This document shows positions 27,452 through 34,932 of a stretch of 64,000 nt of DNA, piece after piece (the first letter of the stretch is position 1; every line of letters begins with the position of its first letter). The DNA comes from Prolixibacter bellariivorans ATCC BAA-1284. GTDB taxonomy: Bacteria; Bacteroidota; Bacteroidia; Bacteroidales; Prolixibacteraceae. The notes beneath the pieces were generated by a model that saw only the letters and a list, made by a program, of their open reading frames with translations, was not told where the DNA came from and made no database searches. The stretch lies in the NCBI RefSeq assembly GCF_000621705.1, contig NZ_JHXO01000011.1:1-64000 (forward strand), written 5' to 3'. The translations under genes and the position numbers were made by a program.

Positions 27452-28456
27452 TTATCGAAGATGTTCTGTTAAGATTCTTAATTCAATGGCCGGCGAGATG
27501 CTTTCGTAAAGTATATTGAAAACAGCGTCGGTGATGGGCATGTTCACATTATACCGGCTATTTATTTCGCGAATACATTTGGTGGCGAAATAACCCTCTG
27601 CAATCATGTGCATTTCGAGCATCGCGCTACGAACCGTGTAGCCCTTGCCAATCATAGTTCCGAATGTCCGGTTACGGGAATATTGAGAATATCCGGTTAC
27701 CAGCAGGTCGCCGAGGTACGCACTCGATTTGATATCACGGGTAATGGGATGTACTGTATCGACAAAACGTTTGATCTCCTGAATGGCATTCGACATCAGG
27801 ACGGCCTGAAAGTTGTCGCCATAACGCAAACCGTGCGAAATGCCGGCAGCAATGGCCATGATATTTTTCAGAACGGAAGAATATTCGGTTCCCCAGATAT
27901 CGTCAGAAATGTGCGTGCGGATGTACGGACTCTCGAGTAAGAAAGCAAATTGCCTTGCTTTTTTTACATCCGGACTGGCAATGGTGAGGTACGACAATAA
28001 TTCCCGTGCAACCTCTTCGGCGTGGCACGGGCCGGCAATAACCCCGAACTGCTCGTAGGGCACATTAAAATATTCATGGAAAAACTGTCCCACCACCAGG
28101 TTATCATCGGGAACAATCCCTTTGATAGCAGACACCACAAACTTGTTCGTAATATCGACCTTCAGATCTTTTAAGGCATCTTTCAGAAAGGCCGAAGGAA
28201 TAGCAAAGACCAGAATATCCGATTGCTCAGCAATTTCGTTGATGTCGGAATAGAAATGAATCCGGTCGACATCGAACTCCACTGCCTGCAGGTAGTTGGG
28301 ATTGTGGTGAAATTTCCGAAACAGTTCAATGGTCTCTTCCTTGCGGAAATACCAGTTGAGTCCCGGAAGGTTATTCATAAACATCTTGGCGAGAGCTGTG
28401 GCCCAGCTTCCGCTTCCGATGATGGCAATTCTTAATTTCTCGCTTATTTCAGACAT
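27452..28456 (-). CDS. gpsA: NAD(P)-dependent glycerol-3-phosphate dehydrogenase
   Basis: 334 residues. The N-terminal dinucleotide-binding motif is [15 protein letters not shown]. Conserved substrate-site segments are VSAIKGI, the GPCHAEEVARE region (family GPS/CAxE motif), ALKNIMAIAAGI-like VLKNIMAIAAGI with the catalytic lysine, and NAIQEIKRF. It makes sn-glycerol-3-phosphate for phospholipids. The start lies 11 bp downstream of the lysS stop, so co-transcription with lysS is likely. Confidence 0.95.
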   Translation of the reverse strand: MSEISEKLRIAIIGSGSWATALAKMFMNNLPGLNWYFRKEETIELFRKFHHNPNYLQAVEFDVDRIHFYSDINEIAEQSDILVFAIPSAFLKDALKDLKVDITNKFVVSAIKGIVPDDNLVVGQFFHEYFNVPYEQFGVIAGPCHAEEVARELLSYLTIASPDVKKARQFAFLLESPYIRTHISDDIWGTEYSSVLKNIMAIAAGISHGLRYGDNFQAVLMSNAIQEIKRFVDTVHPITRDIKSSAYLGDLLVTGYSQYSRNRTFGTMIGKGYTVRSAMLEMHMIAEGYFATKCIREINSRYNVNMPITDAVFNILYESISPAIELRILTEHLR

Positions 28457-28467
28457 TCAGTGAAAGT

Positions 28468-30189
28468 CTAGTTTACCCACTGCTTGACTTCATCCGCCGA
28501 GGGATTGGTCAAGCCCAGTTTGTTTTTCTTGTTGTACCCACAGAGGTCGTTGAATAACTTGCCGGGTTTAATCTCTTTGAGTTGCTCTACTTTGGTGATG
28601 CCCATCTTCCGAATGACACCAACCCAATCGGTCGGAATTCCCAACTCTTCGAATTTTCCGTCGGTGTCACCTTCCGATTTCTTCTCCGGTTTCATTTGCG
28701 GGAAGAGGAGGACATCCTGAATAGAGAGATTATTGGTCATCAACATGGTGAGACGGTCGATACCGATACCCATTCCCGAAGTGGGGGGCATGGCGTATTC
28801 CAGCGAACGCACAAAGTCCATATCGATGTACATGGCTTCATCATCTCCTTTTTCCGACAGCTGAAGTTGTTCCTGGAAACGTTCCAACTGATCGATGGGA
28901 TCGTTCAGCTCGGAATAAGCGTTGCAGAGCTCTTTTCCGTTCACCATTAACTCAAAACGCTCAGTCAAATCAGGATTGTCGCGGTGCTTTTTACACAGCG
29001 GCGACATCTCTTTCGGATAATCGATGATGAAGGTTGGCTGAATGTAGTTGCCTTCGCACTTTTCGCCGAAAATCTCGTCGATGAGTTTGCCTTTTCCCAT
29101 GGTTGGGTCCACCTCGATATCGAGATCCTTGCAAACTCCGCGAAGTTGTTCTTCATCCATTCCGGAAATATCGATGCCGGTGTATTCCTTGATGGCATCG
29201 TACATGGTTACCCGCTTGAACGGGCGTTTGAAATCAATTTCCTTGTCGCCCAGCTGCACTTTGGTGGTACCATGAAGTGCCAGGGCCACGCGTTCGATCA
29301 TCTCCTCAGTGAAATCCATCATCCAGTGGTAGTCTTTGTAGGCTACATAGATTTCCATCACCGTGAATTCAGGATTGTGCGTACGGTCCATTCCCTCGTT
29401 ACGGAAATCCTTGGCAAACTCGTACACTCCATCGAAACCACCGACGATCAATCTTTTCAGGTAGAGCTCGTTGGCGATACGCATATAGAGCGGCATGTTC
29501 AGCGCATTGTGATGTGTGATGAACGGACGGGCCGCTGCTCCTCCCGGAATGGGTTGCAAAATGGGGGTTTCTACTTCGAGGTAACCGCGCTCGTTAAAGA
29601 GCTCGCGCATGGTGTTGATAATTTTCGTGCGTTTCACGAAAACGTCCTTCACCTGCGGGTTAACAATCAGGTCAACATATCGTTGACGGTAACGTTGTTC
29701 GGGATCGGTAAAAGCATCGAATACTTTGCCGTCTTTCTCCTTTACCACCGGCAACGGGCGAATGGATTTGCTCAATACGGTGAGCTCTTTCACATGAATG
29801 GATATTTCGCCCATCTGGGTGACAAACACAAAGCCTTTCACGCCAATAATGTCGCCGATATCGAGTAATTTCTTAAATACTTCGTTGTAGAGGGTTTTGT
29901 CTTCACCCGGACAAATCTCGTCGCGGTTGACATATATCTGGATACGTCCGGTACTGTCCTGTAATCCGGCAAACGAGGCTTTACCCATAATACGCCGGCT
30001 CATGATACGACCGGCAAAAACTACTTCCTGAAAATTCCCTTTTTCGGGGTCGAACTGCTCCTTTATTTCCTTCGCGGTAGCGTTGACATTGTACATTTCG
30101 GCGGGATAGGGATTGATGCCCAGTTCCCGCAACCGATTCAACGAATTTCGGCGGATAATTTCCTGTTCACTCAGCTCTATGTTACTCAT
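28468..30189 (-). CDS. lysS: Lysyl-tRNA synthetase, class II
   Basis: 573 residues. The N-terminal OB-fold anticodon domain contains [14 protein letters not shown]. Class II motifs are present: motif 2 in [20 protein letters not shown] and motif 3 in [14 protein letters not shown]. After motif 3 about 70 extra residues follow ([18 protein letters not shown]...), a C-terminal extension seen in Bacteroidota enzymes and absent from E. coli LysS. It charges tRNA-Lys. It is the first gene of lysS-gpsA-pgi; a -7 element lies about 42 nt upstream. Confidence 0.96.
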   Translation of the reverse strand: MSNIELSEQEIIRRNSLNRLRELGINPYPAEMYNVNATAKEIKEQFDPEKGNFQEVVFAGRIMSRRIMGKASFAGLQDSTGRIQIYVNRDEICPGEDKTLYNEVFKKLLDIGDIIGVKGFVFVTQMGEISIHVKELTVLSKSIRPLPVVKEKDGKVFDAFTDPEQRYRQRYVDLIVNPQVKDVFVKRTKIINTMRELFNERGYLEVETPILQPIPGGAAARPFITHHNALNMPLYMRIANELYLKRLIVGGFDGVYEFAKDFRNEGMDRTHNPEFTVMEIYVAYKDYHWMMDFTEEMIERVALALHGTTKVQLGDKEIDFKRPFKRVTMYDAIKEYTGIDISGMDEEQLRGVCKDLDIEVDPTMGKGKLIDEIFGEKCEGNYIQPTFIIDYPKEMSPLCKKHRDNPDLTERFELMVNGKELCNAYSELNDPIDQLERFQEQLQLSEKGDDEAMYIDMDFVRSLEYAMPPTSGMGIGIDRLTMLMTNNLSIQDVLLFPQMKPEKKSEGDTDGKFEELGIPTDWVGVIRKMGITKVEQLKEIKPGKLFNDLCGYNKKNKLGLTNPSADEVKQWVN

Positions 30190-30230
30190 TTTTAAACGTT
30201 CTCCAGTTCTACGTTTGAGAAAATTATCTG

Positions 30231-30238
30231 CAAAGATA
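30231..30238 (-). promoter_or_regulatory. Promoter -7 element (TATCTTTG) for lysS
   Basis: Exact TAnnTTTG match on the minus strand, 41 nt before the lysS ATG. It sits in a small inverted repeat TTATCT-GCAA-AGATAA (30225-30240). Confidence 0.5.
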
Positions 30239-30429
30239 ACAAAGAAATCTTATTTGAGGTTGAATGCCCGGTCGACAAAGCATTTTATAACCAAAGGATT
30301 ATATTTTTTGGTAGTCTGAAAAAAGAGACAATGGTCAGAGTGAAGGGGAAATAACCATACGGTGTTAATGTGTTTATTTTCTCCTTAATGTTTTGTTAAC
30401 AAAACTTGATGAATGTTAGATTTTTGTTT

Positions 30430-30458
30430 TTGCTCCCTGCCGGCATTTTGTATCTTTG
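30430..30458 (+). promoter_or_regulatory. Promoter of recJ (-33 TTG, -7 TATCTTTG)
   Basis: TTG at 30430-30432, an 18-nt spacer, and TATCTTTG at 30451-30458. This is the most complete Bacteroidota-type promoter in the window; it gives a leader of about 42 nt. Confidence 0.65.
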
Positions 30459-30505
30459 GAAGATTTATAAATAAAGCAGAAAAGCGAGTTAGGAGACCAT
30501 AGGGT

Positions 30506-32242
30506 ATGCAAAAAATCTGGAACTTAAAACAGCCTGCCGACATGAATGAGGTGAAGCACTTATCTGCAGCCTTGAATGTTGACATGGCGATTGCTAACCT
30601 ACTGGTCCAGCGAGGCATCAAAACCTATCAGGATGCCCGTTCTTTTTTCCGCCCCCGGTTATCCGATTTACACGACCCTTTTTTGATGAAAGACATGGAC
30701 AAGGCGGTCAAACGTCTTGTTGAGGCCATTCAAAGCGATGAGAAGGTGTTGGTATACGGTGATTACGATGTGGACGGAACTACTTCGGTCGCCCTGATGT
30801 ATTCCTTCCTCCAAAACAAACTGACGAATGTCGATTACTATATTCCCGATAGGTACATGGAGGGGTATGGAATCTCGAAACAGGGAATTGAGTATGCGGC
30901 AAAGAATAATTATTCGCTCGTCGTTGTGCTCGATTGTGGTATTAAAGCGATTGATAAGATTGCCCAGGCGAAGGAGATGGGAGTTGAATTTATCATTTGT
31001 GACCACCATAATCCCGGCGATGAAATTCCCGGTGCGGTGGCGGTTCTGGATCCCAAACAGCCCGGCTGTAACTATCCTTACAAAGAACTTTCAGGTTGTG
31101 GCGTTGGATTTAAATTTGTACAGGCTTTTTGTCGTGATCAAGGCATTCCGGAGGATGTGATTTACGAATTGCTCGACCTGGTGGTCGTAAGTATCGCGTC
31201 CGACATTGTTCCGCTCACCGGTGAGAACCGGGTGTTGGCATATTACGGCTTGCGGAAACTGAATTCCAATCCTTCAATTGGCTTGAAGACCCTCATTAAG
31301 TATGCAGGCATGCAGGGCGAGATTCGTGTGAATGACATTGTCTTCCGAATTGGGCCACGGCTGAATGCTTCGGGCCGGATTGAACACGGAAAGAAATCGG
31401 TGGCCATTTTGATGGCGCAGGATGAAGAAGAAGCCGAAGCGTTGGGCTCGGAAATCAACTCCTACAACGAAATACGTAAAACGCTCGACCAAAATATTAC
31501 CCAGGAAGCGCTGGAGATGATTCAGCAAAACGACGGATGGGAGAAACTGAATTCTACTGTTCTGTACAACCGCGACTGGCATAAAGGCGTGGTGGGAATT
31601 GTTGCTTCGAGATTGACCGAGCACTATTATCGCCCAACCATCATCCTGACTGAATCGAACGGAATGGCGACTGGCTCGGCACGTTCCGTTGGGGAATTTG
31701 ACCTCTACGAAGCGGTTGGGGCTTGCGCCGATTTGCTGGAATCATATGGCGGTCATATGTACGCGGCGGGTATGTCGATGAAGATTGAAAATGTGCCGGA
31801 GTTCAGACGTCGCTTTGAGGAGATTGTGACGGAATCGGTCAAAAAAGTAAAACTGGTGCCAACCATCGATATCGATGCGAAGGTGAGTCTTTCGGATTTG
31901 AATCCGAAATTTCTCCGGGTACTGAACCAATTTGAACCGTTTGGCCCGCATAACATGATGCCGGTTTTCCTGACGGAGGACGTGATGGATTACGGAACAA
32001 GCCGGCTGGTAGGAAAAGGAAGCGAACACATCAAGCTCGATTTAATTGAGGCCAACCGATCATCTTCGGTTTTCTCGGCCATTGCTTTCTCTCAGTCACA
32101 GCATTTCGAGATGATTAAACAATCGCTGCCGTTTGATATTTGTTATTCGGTTACGGAAAATGAATACAGGGGAAAAGTATATATGCAGTTGAATGTGCGG
32201 GATATGCGCTCCCGTTTGTCTGAAAGTAATGACAACGCTTAA
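30506..32242 (+). CDS. recJ: Single-stranded-DNA-specific exonuclease RecJ
   Basis: 578 residues, full length. DHH-domain motifs in order: VYGDYDVDGTTSVAL (about 80-94), VVLDCGI (about 140), ICDHHNPG (about 166) and VVSIASDIVPLTGENR. The DHHA1 domain shows NRDWHKGVVGIVASRL and GSARSVGEFDL, then GGHMYAAGMS. It is a 5'-3' exonuclease in recombination and mismatch/base-excision repair. It is expressed from its own promoter and followed 31 bp later by the permease gene. Confidence 0.96.
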   Translation: MQKIWNLKQPADMNEVKHLSAALNVDMAIANLLVQRGIKTYQDARSFFRPRLSDLHDPFLMKDMDKAVKRLVEAIQSDEKVLVYGDYDVDGTTSVALMYSFLQNKLTNVDYYIPDRYMEGYGISKQGIEYAAKNNYSLVVVLDCGIKAIDKIAQAKEMGVEFIICDHHNPGDEIPGAVAVLDPKQPGCNYPYKELSGCGVGFKFVQAFCRDQGIPEDVIYELLDLVVVSIASDIVPLTGENRVLAYYGLRKLNSNPSIGLKTLIKYAGMQGEIRVNDIVFRIGPRLNASGRIEHGKKSVAILMAQDEEEAEALGSEINSYNEIRKTLDQNITQEALEMIQQNDGWEKLNSTVLYNRDWHKGVVGIVASRLTEHYYRPTIILTESNGMATGSARSVGEFDLYEAVGACADLLESYGGHMYAAGMSMKIENVPEFRRRFEEIVTESVKKVKLVPTIDIDAKVSLSDLNPKFLRVLNQFEPFGPHNMMPVFLTEDVMDYGTSRLVGKGSEHIKLDLIEANRSSSVFSAIAFSQSQHFEMIKQSLPFDICYSVTENEYRGKVYMQLNVRDMRSRLSESNDNA

Positions 32243-32273
32243 TCATAGATTCTAAACACAAAACGCCTAATCA

Positions 32274-33545
32274 ATGACTTCAACAAATTTGAACCAGCTA
32301 ACTGGCTGGAAAAGGACTGTTCTGGGGATTCAGTTCCTGTTTGTGGCTTTTGGGGCCACTGTACTGGTTCCGCTTCTCGTGGGAATTGACCCGGCCGTTG
32401 CGCTCTTTACAGCTGGTGTAGGAACCCTTATTTTTCATCTAATCACCCGGGGAGTCGTTCCGGTTTTTCTGGGTAGTAGCTTCGCTTTTATCGCACCAAT
32501 TATTGCCTCTACCGAGATGTACGGCCTGGCCGGTACGCTTTCGGGACTGATGGCCGTTGGTTTGGTGTATGGTGTTATGTCCACGCTGATAAAACTGCGG
32601 GGGATTCGCTTCATCGAGCGTTTGTTTCCTTCAGTCGTTGTTGGCCCGGTTATCATTGTTATCGGGCTTTCTCTGGCTCCGGTGGCTATTAATATGGTAC
32701 AGTCGCCAAGTGCGGAGATTCTGCAAACGACCGGAATCGGTCTGCGCTGGTTGGTAGCGGCTGTAGTACTTGGCACGGCTATCGTGGTGGTTACTTTCGG
32801 AAAAGGCATGATGAAGTTGATTCCGATTTTTATTGGAATGGCGGTAGGATATATTCTTTCGGTATTGCTCGGTATCGTTGATTACTCTGCGATTCTGGCG
32901 GCGGATTGGTTCTCTCTGCCCGAATTTACGCGTCCGGAATTTAGCTGGGGAGCTATTCTGTTTATGATTCCTGTTGCCGTGGCTCCCATCATTGAACATG
33001 TGGGGGATATGTATGCCATTGGTGGTGTAGTAGAAAAGAATTTTATTGAGAAGCCCGGCTTGCATCGTACGTTGCTTGGTGACGGAGTTGCGACCTTCTT
33101 CGCTGGTGTCATGGGCGGACCGCCTAATACGACCTATTCGGAGGTGACGGGTGCTATTTCATTAACGAAAGTTGGCGATCCGAAGGTTCTTCGCATTGCG
33201 GCCATAACCGCCATTGTTTTCTCTTTGGTTGGAAAAATTTCCGGATTCCTGAAAACCATTCCGGAGCCTGTGCTCGGTGGCATCATGCTATTGCTGTTCG
33301 GAATGATTGCCTCGGTCGGCATTAAGACACTAATCGACTCCAAAACAAACATGAATATTACCCGTAACCAGGTAATCGTTTCCGTAGTGCTCACACTTGG
33401 TGTAGGTGGTGCGACATTGCAATGGGGCAGTTTTTCGCTGGCTGGAATTGGATTGGCATCGGTCGTAGGGGTTGTATTGAATTTGATTTTACCCGGCCAT
33501 TCATTGCGTGTTCACGAAACGAAAGAAGATGATATTGTGATTTAG
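32274..33545 (+). CDS. uraA: Uracil/xanthine permease (NCS2, UraA-like)
   Basis: 423 residues with about 14 membrane segments. Family motifs include QFLFVAFGATVLVPLLVG near the start, FLGSSFAFIAPI (about 63-74), EHVGDMYAIGGV (about 243, the conserved Glu/Gly substrate region) and GPPNTTYSEVTGAI (about 282). Length and motif wording favour UraA-type uracil:proton symport over xanthine or purine permeases. It is the last gene of the recJ-uraA pair and is followed by a strong symmetrical hairpin. Confidence 0.9.
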   Translation: MTSTNLNQLTGWKRTVLGIQFLFVAFGATVLVPLLVGIDPAVALFTAGVGTLIFHLITRGVVPVFLGSSFAFIAPIIASTEMYGLAGTLSGLMAVGLVYGVMSTLIKLRGIRFIERLFPSVVVGPVIIVIGLSLAPVAINMVQSPSAEILQTTGIGLRWLVAAVVLGTAIVVVTFGKGMMKLIPIFIGMAVGYILSVLLGIVDYSAILAADWFSLPEFTRPEFSWGAILFMIPVAVAPIIEHVGDMYAIGGVVEKNFIEKPGLHRTLLGDGVATFFAGVMGGPPNTTYSEVTGAISLTKVGDPKVLRIAAITAIVFSLVGKISGFLKTIPEPVLGGIMLLLFGMIASVGIKTLIDSKTNMNITRNQVIVSVVLTLGVGGATLQWGSFSLAGIGLASVVGVVLNLILPGHSLRVHETKEDDIVI

Positions 33546-33570
33546 CTTTTGCTGAATAGCAGACAGATAT

Positions 33571-33599
33571 AAAAAGGCTGCACCATCGGTGCAGCCTTT
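33571..33599. terminator. Bidirectional terminator between uraA and the NWM-repeat gene
   Basis: A 12-bp perfect stem AAAGGCTGCACC (33573-33584) / GGTGCAGCCTTT (33588-33599) with a 3-nt loop. The minus strand has five T after the stem; the plus strand is weaker. Confidence 0.8.
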
Positions 33600-33666
33600 A
33601 CTTTGAAAAAACTGTGCTTAATACAACTAAACCTAATAATAAACTATTTGCGTTGGAAATTTCTTG

Positions 33667-34053
33667 CTATTTAACTCCCCAGTACTCGTTCGAGGCCATC
33701 CAGTTTTCAACTGTTAACGGGGTATCGGAAAAATCGGCTTGTTCCTTCATGCCCCAGTAATTTTCATTACTCATCCAATCTTCTACCTGCAGTTGTTCGT
33801 CCTGTTCGTTTACTCTCCAGTAACTATCACTGCTCATCCAGTTTTCTACGTTCAGTTCGCTGTCGTTCAGTTCTTCGTTTACTAAGACCGCCATCTTTTC
33901 AACGTTTGTACTGTTCATTGTATTTACGGGTGAAAGCATGGCTACAAAACCTGAGATTCCCTGAGCGTTGGCAATGCTGATTATACTTACAGTCAGAACT
34001 ATCATGAAGGTTGCGATTACCTTTTTTGCTGAGTTTGTTACTTGTGTTTTCAT
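33667..34053 (-). CDS. Small secreted protein with three NWM repeats
   Basis: 128 residues. A Sec signal peptide (hydrophobic about 12-28, cleavage after ANA) is followed by three short repeats: LNVENWMSSDSYW (67-79), LQVEDWMSNENYW (88-100) and LTVENWMASNEYW (113-125). Consensus: L-x-V-E-[ND]-W-M-x-[SN]-x-x-Y-W. Similar small repeat proteins with a VE-x-WM core are recalled from other Bacteroidota, but no function is known. AGGAG stands about 10 nt before the ATG. A sigma-54-like sequence lies at 34107-34125. The conserved Trp/Met pattern suggests a structural or metal/heme-related surface, which is speculation. Confidence 0.8.
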   Translation of the reverse strand: MKTQVTNSAKKVIATFMIVLTVSIISIANAQGISGFVAMLSPVNTMNSTNVEKMAVLVNEELNDSELNVENWMSSDSYWRVNEQDEQLQVEDWMSNENYWGMKEQADFSDTPLTVENWMASNEYWGVK

Positions 34054-34106
34054 GACGTTATCTCCTATTTTTTTAATCTTCTATTTTTTTGTCCGTTTGA
34101 CCAGCT

Positions 34107-34125
34107 TAAAACAGGAAACGTGCCA
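34107..34125 (-). promoter_or_regulatory. Sigma-54-like site upstream of the NWM-repeat gene
   Basis: The minus strand reads TTGGCACGTTTCCTGTTTT. The -24 half TTGGCACG is perfect for sigma-54, but the -12 half has GT where GC is expected at the correct 10-nt spacing. It could be a weak site or chance. Confidence 0.25.
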
Positions 34126-34178
34126 AAAAACACACTGAGCAGATATTGAGTGAGTTGTGAAATTATTTATGATTTTTA

Positions 34179-34377
34179 TTGATTGTGGAGGGTCAAAAAA
34201 ATGAACGCTACAGAACAACGTGTGTTCGGTTTCGTACATTAATAAGTAACGTCAGAGAATATATTTTGGGTGGAAATAGGTGCAATGTAAATACGAAATC
34301 ATACGTTTGGTTAGTCAATTATATTGCATTGCCGGGCACTTCTACAGACTGCCTTTGGGTGGGCTTTTTTTTTGACT
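34179..34377 (+). ncRNA. Candidate structured RNA upstream of aroK's 3' end
   Basis: This stretch has no convincing gene but shows paired segments: GAACA / TGTTC near 34203-34220 and TGCAATGTAAAT near 34282-34293 with TTATATTGCA near 34319-34328. It ends in GGGC plus nine T at about 34360-34373, the look of an independent transcript 3' end. No family was recognised. The rest of the 34054-34400 gap holds nothing else. Confidence 0.25.
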
Positions 34378-34400
34378 AAGGGAAGAGTAGAGAGGGGAGT

Positions 34401-34910
34401 TTATTGGTGCTTATCCAGGTATGGCAGGACATCGTCTACCTCCAGGTTGCGTTTATCCCGAATGATAACCGATGCTTTCTCGTAAAAAGTGGCTCTTTTT
34501 TGCAGATTTTCATCGATGAAGCGGGTGAGCTCTTCCCGGGACTTTCCTTTAATTAATGGTCGTTCGTTTTTCGATTTCAGTAACCGTTCGACTAATATAT
34601 CTACCGGAGGTGCCAGGTAAAGCGTGACACCGGTCCGGTTCATCAAATCGATATTCTCAAAAAAGCAGGGAGCACCGCCTCCGGTGGCCACCACCAGGTT
34701 TTCAAAATCGGCAATCTCTTCCAGCGCTTTCTTTTCGCGCTGACGGAAACCGTCTTCGCCTTCTTCGGCAAATATAGCTGGGATGGTCCGGAAATTTCGT
34801 TCTTCGATGTATTTATCCAAATCGATGAAACAGAGATTCAGACGCTGAGCCAACTTCCGACCCAGCGTCGATTTTCCGCATCCCATATATCCGATTAGGT
34901 AAATTTTCAC
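34401..34910 (-). CDS. aroK: Shikimate kinase
   Basis: 169 residues. Walker A is LIGYMGCGKSTLGRKLA (residues 4-20). The shikimate-binding Asp is in FIDLDKYIEE, followed by EDGFRQREKKAL and ATGGGAP, both family signatures, and RPL in the lid. It phosphorylates shikimate in aromatic amino acid synthesis. It starts 22 bp after the parC stop, so it is probably the third gene of the parE-parC-aroK operon. Confidence 0.95.
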   Translation of the reverse strand: MKIYLIGYMGCGKSTLGRKLAQRLNLCFIDLDKYIEERNFRTIPAIFAEEGEDGFRQREKKALEEIADFENLVVATGGGAPCFFENIDLMNRTGVTLYLAPPVDILVERLLKSKNERPLIKGKSREELTRFIDENLQKRATFYEKASVIIRDKRNLEVDDVLPYLDKHQ

Positions 34911-34932
34911 AGGCAGATTCCGGTTTTCCGAA

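Noticed and set aside
34179-34379. Plus-strand frame of 66 residues
   Set aside because: Better explained as non-coding sequence ending in a T tract; no ribosome site.
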